From Pelodera strongyloides (taxonomy: Eukaryota; Nematoda; Chromadorea; Rhabditida; Rhabditidae): a DNA stretch of 64,000 nucleotides. Made by a program: the position numbers and the translations under genes. Positions 35,214-46,700 of this stretch are shown here, one piece after another (position 1 is the first letter of the stretch; each line of letters begins with the position of its first letter). The notes under the pieces were generated by a model, which was not told the DNA's origin, made no database searches, and saw only the letters and a program-made list of their open reading frames with translations. The DNA is taken from NCBI GenBank assembly GCA_036852015.1, contig JAANDG010000156.1:186001-250000 (forward strand), read 5' to 3'.

Positions 35214-36434
35214 TTATTCTTTAACATAAAAATATATCTAGAAAAATAAGGCCAATTTATGGAAAATTTAACAGAACAAATAGTTTTTACCGTAAAAAAA
35301 CCATCTAGTGACTGTTTCGTGACCGTTTGGTGAGCAGTTGACGGCAGCTTTCGATGAAACTTGGCCAACTTGGTCACGAAGTGGTCAACAAATGGGAAAT
35401 CCCAAGAAAGAAAAAAAAACAGTGAACCGTCTCCAAATGGGTTCACCCATTTCCTATGTAATAATGTAATTGAAAAAAAAGACAAATTTGGAGTGATTGC
35501 GACCAAAACGCACTAGACAACATAGCCTGAATAGAAACAAATGGAATCCATTTGTTAACCGTTGATTACTTTAGAATACGCACCATCAAGTTATTGGGAC
35601 TCCAGAATGTACCATCAAGTTATTGGGACTCCAGGGAGTTGCAGAATGGAGCCATCTACCGCGAAGAGGATAAATTGATTCTAAGTGTCTCTCTCTATGT
35701 CTCAACTTTTCCCTCGTAATCTTCGCTTATTCGAATACATCTAAGTATGGTATCGTATCAAACGCTCTAGATTCCGAATCCGAATTAGAAAGTTCGAAAG
35801 TTGTTCTGCCTGAGCAGTTAACCCCCATGTGAAACTGCGTAGCGTATGTGGCCTCCTACGCTTACGGGCGGAGGGTAGTTCTGATAGATGCTTCATTTTG
35901 ATGGCCCTGAGCTTTGTTTTGCTTTGTTCGTTATATGTTTTAATGTGAATCGGTTTCTGGAGGTTGTCACGATCGTGCATACGTAGTTTTTATGTTTACT
36001 GTTGTGTCTAAATTTTAAAGCTAATTAGTTGCTACGAGGAATCTGTTTCTGGAGGTGATTAGTAACACCTAACCGCGCGTTCGAGTAAGTTTGTGAAATT
36101 CCGGAAAAGTTTGGTTCAAGATGGACACCGGTAACGTAAATTTTACTTACTGGAAAAGTTACCATAATGGAATGGGAACGCGTCTAATGGAAATTTCATC
36201 TTCATCAATCAGTACGGAAGCTTTATCAAAGAATTTAGCACATTGCACGCAAAATAAGGTGCATTTGGGAATAGATGACTTCAAACACTGCAAAGGTGGT
36301 CCACCAATGTTGTTTTCCAATTCTAACATCCGTACTGTACTCCACCCGCTGTAATTCGTATGCGCTATGCACGAAAATGTATGTGCCGCACATGGTAATT
36401 TTGTGGATAAGCCACCGGCGTACAAATGCAGATA
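35214..36434. other. No gene seen; 29-bp direct repeat
   Basis: ACCATCAAGTTATTGGGACT occurs twice near 35582 and 35611 as a tandem pair. Remaining short ORFs have no coding support. Confidence 0.4.
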
Positions 36435-37112
36435 ATGGGGTCTCGATGTATGGCAAAACCCGCGCATTTTGCTTCCAAGTATCATGGGGTCTCGATTTAT
36501 GGCAAAAATTGCTTCCAAGTATGGTTTTAAAGCGAAATACCAGCCGGTTTTTGAAACGCATCTCAATTTATGTTCATTTGCATACGAAACATAGGAAAGC
36601 AGGGAGTACTAGATGCGTTTCAAAAACCGACCGGTATTTCGCTTTAATTACCGTAGATTGGCACTACACGAGGACAACTACAGACCGCCAATAAATGGTC
36701 CCGCGGCAGGTAGCCAGAGGACTATTTTTTTCGAGCGTGCACAAACTGTGCATTTTCGCCTCGTCTAGTATTATCAATGGTGCATTTTCTAACTTTCAAA
36801 GGTGTATGCAAAATCGTACACGAGATGCACATTTGATACTTGGAAGCAAAATGCGCTGTTTTTGCCATACATCGAGACCCTATCAACTGTGCATCTCGTG
36901 TACGGTTTTGCATACACCTTTGAAAGTTAGAAAATGCACTATTGATGCTAGACGAGGCGAAAATGCACAGTTTATGCACGCTAAAAAAATAGTCCTGTGG
37001 CTGCCGCCGCGGGACCATTTTTTGACGGTCTGTAGTTGTTCTCGTGTAGTGCCAATCTACGGTAATTAAGACCATACTTGGAAGCAAAATCCGGCATACA
37101 TCGAGACCCCAT
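36435..37112. mobile_element. Family D MITE with a family C MITE nested inside
   Basis: Outer ends ATGGGGTCTCGATGTATGGC and ACATCGAGACCCCAT. Arms share TACCGTAGATTGGCACTACA, GGTGTATGCAAAATCGTACA and their inverses. At 36541-36643 a family C element sits between TTAA (36537-36540) and TTAA (36644-36647), so family C inserted after family D. Confidence 0.75.
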
Positions 37113-37114
37113 AA

Positions 37115-37312
37115 ATTGCTAAGACCGCTTGACCCATTCGCGCTGATTGGCCAATATGCTATGTTGGGCGTGGCAATGAGTTATTGGCCGATCAGCACGA
37201 ATGAGCCTGAGAACTACTATGAAAAATTTCCTCCTACCATATTTGACACGGAGAATCATAAAGAGTCATTTAAAATATAGGTTCTCTGTAAGGGATGGGC
37301 CTGACCTTCTTT
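37115..37312. mobile_element. Degenerate family A MITE arm
   Basis: CGCGCTGATTGGCCAATATG, TTGGGCGTGGCAAT, CATATTTGACACGGAGAATC and GATGGGCCTGACC match the family A element at 45320-45728. The other arm is missing. Confidence 0.5.
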
Positions 37313-37739
37313 AGGGATGCTCTCTAAATTTGAATGTGTATATTGAGGCTGTCGTAAGTAGCTGGTCCTCTTGTTGTCTCCCTTTATTATCTTGTTTTAC
37401 TGTTTCTTTGTGTGTTTGTTCATTGTTTAACTAAAGATTTTTAAATATATTCTATTCTATTCTTAATTACTAATTTGTGATCAGGCTGTCGCACTGTTCC
37501 CCTTCCTTTCTGTTCAAAGCTCGTCTGCGACAAAGGGTCGAAACATCGTTTTGGGTTCTACACGGTATTTTTAATCATTTATTGGGTTTGGTTCTAGGGG
37601 TTTTCCCGGAACTTGGAGCACTTTTCAATTAATAGCACAAAAACTACTGAACCAATCGGTCTCCAACTTTGCAAATCTACTCTGGAATGTATTTACTATA
37701 AGCCAGCAAAAATTTGAATGAAAAATAGACCCCAATAGA
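37313..37739. other. No gene or repeat recognised
   Basis: Short T-rich unique stretch without coding support. Confidence 0.35.
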
Positions 37740-37970
37740 CCCCTTTTAGCATAACTGCATAATAGTGCTGCTATTTGAGATGCGTTTCAAAAATCGGCCA
37801 CTATTTCGCTTTAAGCGAACTACCGGCCGGTTTTTGAAACGCATCGTGGACAACTGAGTCCTTACGTATTTATGCTAATTTACTCGATTTTTTATTCTAA
37901 TTGTCATTAAATAAGCATCATAAGAATGCTCATGTATGCGTTACAAAAACCGGCCAGTATTTCGCTTTAA
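37740..37970. mobile_element. Two family C MITEs sharing one TTAA
   Basis: A right arm ends CGGCCACTATTTCGCT at 37810, TTAA is 37811-37814, and a second copy starts GCGAACTACCGGCCGG and ends GGCCAGTATTTCGCT (37966) before TTAA 37967-37970. The first copy lacks a visible left arm. Confidence 0.65.
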
Positions 37971-38191
37971 CTCAGGGACCCGTTTTCACGTTTTTGTCTG
38001 TTCATCAATCCAAGATTCATTGAAAGTATACCCGACACTCTAATACGGATTTTTAGTAAAATTAAATATCTGTTTTTATATTTAATGGCGCATTTTAGAT
38101 CTGTTCGCCCACACTAGCGCATATTTCTTCAACTCGGCGTGCCTAAGAATAGTTTCTACCTAGCCACCTTTCTCAAATTCTAGCATCCGTA

Positions 38192-38343
38192 ATGGGGTTT
38201 GCAAGTATACTGAAAATTTACCGTATCTTGGAACTACACGAGAATATTTTTCAATTTTCCAGATTACATATGCAGGTTTCGTGCAGAAATACGGTAGTAT
38301 TGACAGAATCACATCGAATTTTTGGGATACTTGCAAACCCCAT
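38192..38343. mobile_element. Short family D MITE
   Basis: Ends ATGGGGTTTGCAAGTAT and ATACTTGCAAACCCCAT; interior TACCGTATCTTGGAACTACA and AATACGGTAGTA. Confidence 0.65.
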
Positions 38344-38814
38344 AATATAACTCCACCCGCAGTAATTCGAATGCGCTATGCACGAAAATACATGTACCGT
38401 ACACGGTAGTTATTGTGGATTAGCCACAGGCGTACTACTCAGGGATAAGGTAAAATGATTAAATACAAGTTTGCTTCATGGATTGTTCACTGAGATTGAG
38501 GTTGGCATTGAGGTTGGTTCCATACATACATGTTTGTACATGTTTGATTCTGATATAATTCTTTTAGAACGCAGATAAACATAACAAATACGATTCGATG
38601 TAGATAACAGTTGAAAATAGATACGAAACGAAATAACAGATGTGAAAGTAAATATGATATTTAGGTTTCTTCGTATGAAAAGAGTGTCTCTGTGCTCCGA
38701 TGTTCTGATGTGTACGATCTCTTCGCCACGCTGGTCTTTTTAAATACACTCTTTATTGAATGTAACGGCAAATATATTGTAATAAGCAGAAGTGAAGACG
38801 ACCAGAAGTCTGGT

Positions 38815-39965
38815 ATGCCCAGATGATTTGGGCACGGCAAAGATGAGCGGCTGCAGAGAGTGCAGCTGAAGATAAAGACGGCTTCCAGATGAACTGGACA
38901 CTCCCAGATGACTTGGGATCGGGAGACGATGAGCGGCGGCGACGAGTGCAGCTGAAGATGAAGACGGCTTCCAGATGAACTGGACACTCCCAGATGACTT
39001 GGGATCGGGAGACGATGAGCGGCTGCCACGAGTGCAGCTGAAGATGAAGAGGGCTTCCAGATGAACTGACCACTCCCAGATGACGTGGGATCGGGAGACG
39101 ATGAGCGGCTGCGACGAGTGCAGCTGAAGATGAAGACGGCTTCCAGATGAACTGGACACTCCCAGATGACTTGGGATCGGGAGACGATGAGCGGCTGCGA
39201 CGAGTGCAGCTGAAGATGAAGACGGCTTCCAGATGAACTGGACACTCCCAGATGACTTGGGATCGGGATCGGGAGACGATGAGCGGCTGCCACGAGTGGA
39301 GCTGAAGATGAAGACGGCTTCCAGATGAACTGGACACTCCCAGATGACTTGGGATCGGGATCGGGAGACGATGAGCATCTGCGATGAGTGCAGCTGTAGA
39401 TGGATAGAACGAAGCTTCCAGATGAACTGGACACTCCCAGATGACTTGGGATCGGGAGACGATGAGCGGCTGCGACGAGTGCAGCTGCTGAAGATGAAGA
39501 CGGCTTCCAGATGAACTGGACACTCCCAGATGACTTGGGATCGGGAGACGATGAGCGGCTGCGACGAGTGCAGCTGAAGATGAAGACGGCTTCCAGATGA
39601 ACTGGACGCTCCCAGATGACTTGGGATCGGGATCGGGAGACGATGAGCGGCTGCCACGAGTGGAGCTGAAGATGAAGACGGCTTCCAGATGAACTGGACA
39701 CTCCCAGATGACTTGGGATCGGGAGACGATGAGCGGCTGTGACGAGTGCAGCTGAAGATGAAGACGGCTTCCAGATGAACTGGACACTCCCAGATGGCTT
39801 GGGATCGGAAGACGATGAGCGGCTGCGACGAGTGCAGCTGAAGATGAAGACGGCTTCCAGATGAACTGACCACTCCCAGATGACTTGGGATCGGGAGACG
39901 ATTAGCATCGGCGATGAGTGCAGCTGTAGACGGATACGGCAACGGATTTCCAGATGAACTGGACG
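38815..39965 (-). repeat. 86-bp minisatellite, about 13 copies, open in all three minus frames
   Basis: Unit start AGATGAACTGGACACTCCC recurs near 38886, 38973, 39059, 39145 and so on, with period 86 bp or 92 bp where GGATCG is duplicated. Plus-strand units lack TTA, CTA and TCA, so the minus strand has no stops in any frame, giving overlapping ORFs of 463 (38661-40052), 400 (38740-39942) and 344 codons (38753-39787). The peptide cycles through three readings (S-S-S-S-G-S-R-L-H-L-Q-L, W-E-C-P-V-H-L-E-A, P-D-P-K-S-S-G-S-V). Whether any frame is translated is unknown; the overlap argues that openness comes from the unit. Confidence 0.85.
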
Positions 39966-40080
39966 TGAAAGAATCATGTTTATTTTTGGAGATATTCTGC
40001 GTAAATCGTTAACATAGCATAGCCTGCATAGCAGAATATGTGCACACTTCAAAAACTTTTCCAGGATGTAGATGTACCTG

Positions 40081-40212
40081 CAAACTCTAATGGCCGTTTT
40101 TAGAAGATTTCTAAATGAAAGTGATGATTAATTCGTTTCTTTAATAGTTAAAGAAAAGGAATTAATCATCACTTTCATTTAGAAATCTTCTAAAAACGGC
40201 CATTAGAGTTTG
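40081..40212. repeat. Perfect 54-bp-arm palindrome
   Basis: Arms 40081-40134 (starts CAAACTCTAATGGCCG) and 40159-40212 are exact inverse copies. The 24-bp spacer contains a further stem TTTCTTTAA / TTAAAGAAA around TAG, so the whole 132 bp folds into one hairpin. Confidence 0.9.
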
Positions 40213-40665
40213 AGAAAGAACAAACTCTTCCCCGTTATTAATACCAGCCGTTTCGAAGAGCCCTACGGGCTCTTCTCCGACTGGAGGAGGATGTTTCCCT
40301 ATGAAAAAAAGAATTGCTACAATGTAAAAAGTTAACTCTTTCTCGTTCCGCTTACATACAGGTCTGATTGTGGAAAAGTATGATAATCAGTGTGGATCTC
40401 TGCTCGACTAATGCTACCATGCAAATTTGCCATTGAAGGTGCTGTATGTAGGGCAGGGGGCTATCCTCATGTCAACAGGTAGAGCGTTGGACTGAATCGA
40501 GAGGTTGTGCGCTGCTGTGGGTTCGAATCTCGCGAGCGGCAAAGATTTTGTATGCGCTTTCGGCTGCCAATAGAAAATTTTCTTTATGAAAAGATTTAGT
40601 TTCGTTCACACAAACAAAGGACCAAGTTATATAGTAAGATGATACCTATTACTTTTAGAATAATA
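40213..40665. other. No gene seen; weak tRNA-like piece
   Basis: 40461-40542 has GGTAGAGCG and GGTTCGAATC words spaced like A and B boxes, but the acceptor and T stems do not pair. Probably an old SINE head. Nothing else recognised. Confidence 0.35.
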
Positions 40666-41003
40666 CCAGACGGCTGCGCCGCCTGAGGCGACCTTCTAGT
40701 ACATTTTTATTTCATACTAAAATGCTCGCTTTATTGCTTCTTTTGTTGCTCTAGATTTGCATGTTATTTGTATTTTAATCGAAGTACTTTGAGCGCCGCG
40801 GAAGCGCCCGAACGATATTCCACACACATTCCGTATATGCAGCCTTTTTTGGACTTTTGTGAGAGGGGCGCTCGGGATGTGGGATGGCTCAGTGAATGGG
40901 AACATGAACTACTGAACCAATCCTACTTCCTGAGCGTAACGCACATCATCCAAACACAATCAATCAATCAAACAAACAAAGCTCCCAACTTTATATAATA
41001 AGA
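40666..41003 (-). mobile_element. Helitron copy 3
   Basis: Reverse orientation: starts CCAGACGGCTGCGCCGCCTG after A and ends ACTTTATATAATAAGA before T. The interior is homologous to 7319-7710. 338 bp, no protein. Confidence 0.85.
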
Positions 41004-41549
41004 TATTTGTGCTAGTATTTGTTTATTATTATCTTCGGAATAAAAAGTAGCGATGAAAACCTCGTCTCGAAAAACACAACGTTCCTCATATTTTTCCTGT
41101 CGTTGACGACACATTTTGAGCTTATTTATAGGTCAAAGTAATAACAACGCAAAAAGAAAACAATTACAAGTGAAAAGAAAAGTAATAGAAGGATTATTCG
41201 TAAAACACTTATTATATGTACAAAAAAGTTTCTAAACGTCATCAGTAAAAAAAGCTGCTAAACTGAATAAAATGAAGCAGAAGTGAAACGCATAAAGCAA
41301 TCTTTTTTGAGGTACTTGCGGTACTCAACAAACTATCATCATAGACTTTTAATTCACTCTCTACTCTTAGTTCGTGTTCAACTGTCGGAGCCGGGGTGTT
41401 AGGATAACGCGTCGTAGATTCTCCTGTACAGTTGAAATTTTCAATCAAGCCGCTCTTCCTGAATAAAAATCAAACAAAAATGATTCGCTTTCCCTCCCTA
41501 CATAAATACTCTAATGCTTATCTTTATTGCTTATTGTCAGTGTTCCTTA
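41004..41549. other. No gene or repeat recognised
   Basis: AT-rich unique sequence. The 68-codon ORF at 41242-41448 has no motif. Confidence 0.35.
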
Positions 41550-42088
41550 TCTTATTATATAAAGGAGAAGAGTTTACTTGGTCTTTTGTTTGTGTGAACG
41601 AAACGAACATTAGAGGTAATCTTGAATTATGCTACCCCCTACAATGTGAACATACTACCCCTTCTTACAAAATATTACCCCCACCCATTGGCTTTTACTA
41701 CACCGTGGAAAAAAATTACAAAATACTACCCCCACCAATTGAATATGACTACCCCACCATTGAATATGACTACCCCACCATTGAATCTGACTACCCCCCA
41801 ATAGAATAACACTACCCCACTAGAAAGGGGTAGTATTTTGTAAAATGGGGGTATTATTTTGCGGGGTAAAATTTTTCAAAGTGTTCTTCAATCCAGGGGG
41901 TAGTGTTCTTCAATTTTACCCCCTGGATTAATACCCCTTTTGACATTTTATGCGCGAGAATCGGAGCCCAGTGTTGAGCAAGCGAAGTCGAACCTTATTT
42001 CATGATTTTTCAAGATACGTTGCAAATGTGCTCACTGTTCCTGCATCTTACACATTGAAAGTCGCCTCAGGCGGCGATAGCCGTCTGG
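41550..42088 (+). mobile_element. Helitron copy 4 carrying an ACTACCCC element
   Basis: Starts TCTTATTATATAAAGGAGAA after A and ends GCCTCAGGCGGCGATAGCC then GTCTGG followed by T. Inside, about 41612-41930, lies ACTACCCC-type sequence with degenerate ends GGTAATCTTG and CAATTTTACC; it closely matches 57573-57720. No clear target duplication there. The 125-codon ORF 41432-41809 is an artefact. Confidence 0.75.
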
Positions 42089-42489
42089 TATAGAGATAAA
42101 CTAGGTCAAATAAAAAAAAATCAAGTCTTACATGAGAAAGCAGCACGCATTGTACGTGTTAACTTCCACTGAGTGCCTTTCTGTAGCGTGTGTTTTTGCC
42201 AATTCGGGGTTGTTGTGAAGGTCGGTCTCAAAGGTAGCACATATCTGGTGCATATCTTTTTTGAATTCAGCACTGCCTTTTATCTAAAAGGGAAAAATGC
42301 AAATTTGATTATTGATAGGATGGCCGATAGTAGTCATAATACAAAAATTACATTTAATTATCTACGCTCCTCGCATCCAATGCTACACGTGGAAACAGCG
42401 TGACGGGGATGGAGGTTTAGAGATTGTTATGGTGAGTCAAACGGCACTGCATTTGCAGGCTTCTCTGGCCTGGTCACGTACCTTACTCT
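42089..42489. other. No gene or repeat recognised
   Basis: Short ORFs only, including 76 codons at 42173-42403 without motif. Confidence 0.35.
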
Positions 42490-43700
42490 GTTCACGTTAG
42501 GCGAATCGCCAGCGAAAATATTTTCACTGACGAACCTGCCGTCTAAAATATTTTCACTGACTAATCCGCCGTCGAAAATATTCGCCGTTCACTCACTAAT
42601 CCGCCGTCGAAAAAAAATTCAACTGGCGTATCGCCAGTTTATGCAGTTTGTTGATATTTGTTTAACGCCGGTGTGATTGTTTTTGCTTGGCATATAATGC
42701 TACTTGATATATATTATAAACTAAAATGATGTACTATGTGTTAGTTTTCTGCGGTATAATTTGGGTGGTGAACTCTGTTCACGTTAGGCGAATCGCCAGC
42801 GAAAATATTAGTACTGACTAATCCGCCGGCGAAAATATTATTACTGACTAATCCGCCAGCGAAAATATTTTCACTGACTAATCTGCCTAGCGAATGTATT
42901 ATTAATGGCGAAACGCCTGGCGAAAATAAGCATTAGTGGCGAAACGCCTGGCGAAAGTAATTCGCATTGGCGAAACGCCTGGCGAAGGCAATTTCAACTG
43001 GCGAATCGCCAGTTTATACAGTTTGTTGATATTTGTTTCCACGCCGTTGTGCTTGTTTTTGTCATATATTGCTGCTTGTTATATATTACAATTACCCTCT
43101 GATATATTATAATATATTAAAATATATTGTAATTACCTATATTATAAGTAACTATGCATAGGGAAAAGAGCATAGCGCGCAGAAAGAAAAGGGGAGACGG
43201 ATAAGAAGTCGAAAGCATTGTCCATCATTTTCCCATGAGGCTTCATATGTGTTTATGGCCGAGTGGTCTGAGGCGCTGGTTTGAGGTTCGTCAAAGTGGT
43301 GCTGCCAAGTTCGATTCTTATCATATCGTAGTTATTTTGCCGAATTGTTTTGAAAAAAAAACAGCGAAACGCCAGGCGAAAATTTTTTCAATTGGCGTTT
43401 CGCTGTGCGGGTGGACAGGCGTTTCGCCATTACCTTCGCCTGGCGTTTCTCCAAAAGGGAACGCAGGAATTATCCTGTTAGAATGTCGTCTCCATACACT
43501 GCGAGAGCATGGTACACTATTCGTAGCAAAACTAGCGAAGCGCCTGGCGAAACGCTGGTTGTTTAGTCAAAAACAGCGAAACGCCAGGCGAAAAATTTTT
43601 CAATTGGCGTTTCGCTGTACAGGTGGACAGGCGTTTCGCCATTACCTTCGCCTGGCGTTTCGCCAAAAGGGAACGCAGTTATTTCCATTCACAACACTGT
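42490..43700. repeat. Cluster of GGCGAAACGCC-type short inverted repeats
   Basis: Dozens of GGCGAATCGCC, GGCGAAACGCC and GGCGTTTCGCC words, themselves inverted repeats, joined by AAAATATT and CTGACTAATCCGCC. Larger duplications: about 42490-42690 versus 42778-43065, and 43361-43470 versus 43572-43681 (ACAGCGAAACGCCAGGCGAA each time). The 170-codon ORF 43235-43747 crosses the second pair. Confidence 0.75.
43249..43322 (+). repeat. tRNA-Leu/Ser-like sequence
   Basis: GGCCGAGTGGTCTGAGGCGC is a type II tRNA D arm and A box; AGTTCGATTCT is a weak B box. Stems do not close well, so a SINE or pseudogene. Confidence 0.45.
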
Positions 43701-44070
43701 TTGTAGCACTGTTACCCTACGGCTGCGGTACATCCGTTGCTTTATAAATGTGAGGAAGCTTAGCTTTTGAGCAAGCCGCATGCCCTGCCGCGAGGAACAC
43801 AGATATTTTCGTATATTCTTTATATATTTATCTTTATGTTATTTTCGTATTGTTTCTATTATAGGCCATAATAGCAACATCAAATGGCCAAGGTGGTGTA
43901 ATTTGAGTTGACCCCCAATAAATGGATGAATGGAAGGGTGCTAGCTGCTAGCGCCGCTAGCTGCTACTCTTAAGTTTCGTTGAAGAGTGAAAGAGCGAGT
44001 GAGAAAAGAGAGAGAGAGAGTGAGAGAGAGAGAGAGAAACTGATAGCTCAGATATAAAACATATCAATTA
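43701..44070. other. No gene seen; GAGA microsatellite
   Basis: 44000-44038 is a GA repeat. GCTAGCTGCTAGCGCCGCTA near 43940 is a short palindromic cluster. Confidence 0.4.
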
Positions 44071-44494
44071 CAACGAAACTCAAGAGTTGCGCGCGGCAAC
44101 AGTTTGGGGGTGTTTCCCGCAAAAGAATTTGATGCGCGCCGCAAAAGTTTTTCCACGACTCTGGTTGCCGTTTTGGTGCGGGAAACACCCCCAAACTGTT
44201 GCGGGAAACACCCCCAAACCGTTGCCGAAAAGGTGCGGAAACGGTGCGGGAAAAGTAGCAACTGCAAAAAGAAAGCAGCGTTCAACGAAACTCAAGAGTT
44301 GCGCGCGGCAACAGTTTGGGGGTGTTTCCCGCAAAAGAATTTGATGCGCGCCGCAAAAGTTTTTTCACCGACTCTGGTTGCCGTTTTGGTGCGGGAAACA
44401 CCCCCAAACTGTTGCGGGAAACACCCCCAAACCGTTGCCGAAAAGGTGCGGAAACGGTGCGGGAAAAGTAGCAACTGCAAAAAGAAAGCAGCGT
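44071..44494. repeat. Tandem pair of about 211-bp GC-rich palindromic units
   Basis: Both units start at CAACGAAACTCAAGAGTTGC (44070, 44282) and contain CAACAGTTTGGGGGTGTTTC and its inverse GAAACACCCCCAAACTGTTG, then AAAGAAAGCAGCG. The ORFs of 139, 84, 85 and 93 codons on both strands are repeat artefacts. Confidence 0.8.
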
Positions 44495-44569
44495 GTTGGA
44501 TTCGAACCCTACACTCTTGTTAGATACTTTCTCTGAACAGCGCCTTAGACCACTCGGCCACACAACACA
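44492..44569 (-). repeat. tRNA-Leu-like pseudogene or SINE head
   Basis: The acceptor ends TGTGTTG and CAACACG pair over 7 bp (one G-U). D arm GGCCGAGTGGTCTAAGGC and B box GGTTCGAATCC are intact and resemble tRNA-Leu; the TTCAG loop word survives but the anticodon stem does not pair. A second damaged copy is at 44838-44912. Confidence 0.6.
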
Positions 44570-45185
44570 TGTGAGATCTGTGCTTGCGGAAAAATATTAG
44601 TACAACAACTGCACTTACGGCAGATCCCCCGAGCGCTTTCAAAAACGTTGCCGAAAAGGTGCGGAAATGGTGCGGGGCGCAGGTTGCGCCCCGCACCATT
44701 TCCGCACCGTTTCCGCACCTTTTCGGGAAACACTTTGCGCGCCATTTCTATTCCGCGCGCATTTTGTTTCCCATTCCTTTGCGGCGCGCATTTTGTTTCC
44801 CGAAATGGTGCGGCGCGCAACTCATCGGCTCTCAGTGTACTGGATTCGAACCCTACACTCTTGTTAGATACTTTCTCTGAACAGCGACTTAGACCACTCG
44901 GCCACACAACAGATGTGAGACCTGTGCTTGCGGAAAAATATTAGTACAACAACTGCACTTACGGCAGATCCTCCGAGCGCTTTCAAAAACGTTGCCGAAA
45001 AGGTGCGGAAATGGTGCGGGGCGCACGTTGCGCGCCGCACCATTTCCGCACCGTTTCCGCACCTTTTCGGGAAACACTTTGCGCGCCATTTCTATTCGGC
45101 GCGCATTTTGTTTCCCATTCCTTTGCGGCGCGCATTTTGTTTCCCGAAATGGTGCGGTGCGCAACTCATCGGCTCTCAGTGTAGC
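44555..45185. repeat. Tandem pair of about 344-bp GC-rich units
   Basis: TCGGCCACACAACA at 44554 and 44898 begin near-identical units with CTGTGCTTGCGGAAAAATAT, the palindrome GGTGCGGAAATGGTGCGG / CCGCACCATTTCCGCACC, and GCGCGCATTTTGTTTCCC. A related fragment is at 61480-61565. Confidence 0.8.
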
Positions 45186-45315
45186 GAAAGTTGTCTGTTG
45201 ATCTTTGGAAGTATATTTTTTAATTAGGGTACCAATCGGCCGAATGCCGATTCCTCCAGTAGGAGAAGATCCCATAGGTTTCTTCATCCGATTGGTTTAC
45301 CATATATTAGCCTAT

Positions 45316-45732
45316 TTAAAGGATCAGGCCCATTTCAAATGACCCCTATTTTTGATGACTCCATCGGATTCTCCGTTTCAAATATAGTAGGCTGAATTTT
45401 TTTCTAATTTCAAGCGCAATATTCACGCAGTTTTCAGCAATATACCATGGCCAGTCATACAAAACAATCAATCGCAGTTGTCGCGCCAATTCCGCGTTGA
45501 TTGGCCAATATCGCAATTGCCACGCCCAATAGAGCATATTGCCCAATTAGCGCGGAGGGGCGTGACAAATGCGATATATAGTTGGGTATGGCTGGCCATG
45601 GTAAATTGCTGAATCCCGTGTGAATTTTGCGTTTGAAAATTAGAAAAATATCGCATCCTACTGTATTTGACATGGAGAATCAGATGGAATCATCAAAAAA
45701 GGGGTCAATTTGAAATGGGCCTGACCCTTTAA
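45316..45732. mobile_element. Foldback MITE family A, TTAA type
   Basis: TTAA 45316-45319 and 45729-45732. Ends AGGATCAGGCCCATTTCAAA and ATTTGAAATGGGCCTGACCCT. Inner arms carry CGCGTTGATTGGCCAATAT. The ORFs inside are arm sequence. Confidence 0.8.
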
Positions 45733-46700
45733 GGGGACCTTAGAGAGTTAATATGCACTAAACGTACTATTGATCCTACTCACATACACATCCCGTTCTT
45801 TGGCACTTACTTTACTGCTTTTTATTTTCCAATTTAGTCTTTTTTCCAAAATAACATGTTATGTCAATCTTAATGATAAAATTTTGTATGATAATACTAT
45901 CAGGGTGTCACACTGACGAGAGCCCCCCCCCCCCCCTGGGAAATCCTCGTCTGCGGCTAGGGGGTCGAAACGACGTCCGTGTCAACATGGTATAATATTC
46001 AACTTATATAGCTTACATCTTACATACTAAACTTTTGATAATATTCATTTTTCATTGATTTTTTCACTTATTTTATAGTATAATTTCTTCACTTATAGTT
46101 TGTTTTCATATAGCCAGGGATACCCAACAATCCATCGCTGTTGTCACGCCCATGCCTGCTGATTGTCCATTATGCTATGTTGGGCGTGGAAATTGTTATA
46201 GTTACTTAAAGTTATAGTTACTTAGCCAAAAAAGTTGGCGAACATCAGAACGTCAGAACCAGTAGTTTATCGTACTACCTTCATGAAATTCTTCCGGACG
46301 TAATAACGAATGCAGTGAGTGGCCCGATTCCCAAATTCCGCCATAACTCTCCAAATGTCTTTTTCCTCTCTACAGAGAACATAGGTGCCATTGTACATTC
46401 TCCCATTTGCTTGATCATTACACCAATCCATCGACTTTTCAATCACCTAAACGATAAAGCTCCCTCTAGGGCTGTTCGGATATATGTGCAAAGCGCAGGA
46501 GTTGATTACAGAGGTTCTGAGCAGAATAACGAGGCCATAAGTGAGAAGTGGCTCGAACTTCACCATTCTAGCTATGCGGTGTAATCGTTTCTAGTATGTA
46601 GCTCCGATGGGCGGCATTGAGGTTGGTCAGCTCCTAACTTGATAGGTTGATTGCGACGCATAGTGAGAAATCCCCGACTCAAACAATTTAAATTGTCCCA
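45733..46700. other. No gene seen; family A fragment
   Basis: 46121-46190 is a family A arm fragment (CCCAACAATCCATCGC, GTTGTCACGCCC, TTGGGCGTGG). A run of about 12 C is at 45926-45937. 46315-46584 is an 89-codon ORF without motif. Confidence 0.4.

Noticed and set aside
36159..37087. Several 108-139-codon ORFs
   Set aside because: They run through the arms of nested family D and C MITEs, with near-identical sense and antisense peptides.
41432..41809. ORFs rich in Y-D-Y-P-T-I-E at 41432-41809 and 57666-57917 as a repetitive protein
   Set aside because: They are direct translations of the ACTACCCC/GAATATGACT repeat inside the MITE family.
44492..44569. Functional tRNA-Leu gene
   Set aside because: Acceptor and D arms are good but the anticodon stem does not pair, and a second decayed copy lies 344 bp away within a tandem repeat.
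44282..45287. Multiple 84-139-codon ORFs on both strands at 44-45.3 kb
   Set aside because: All fall in duplicated palindromic GC-rich units; openness on both strands follows from the repeat composition.
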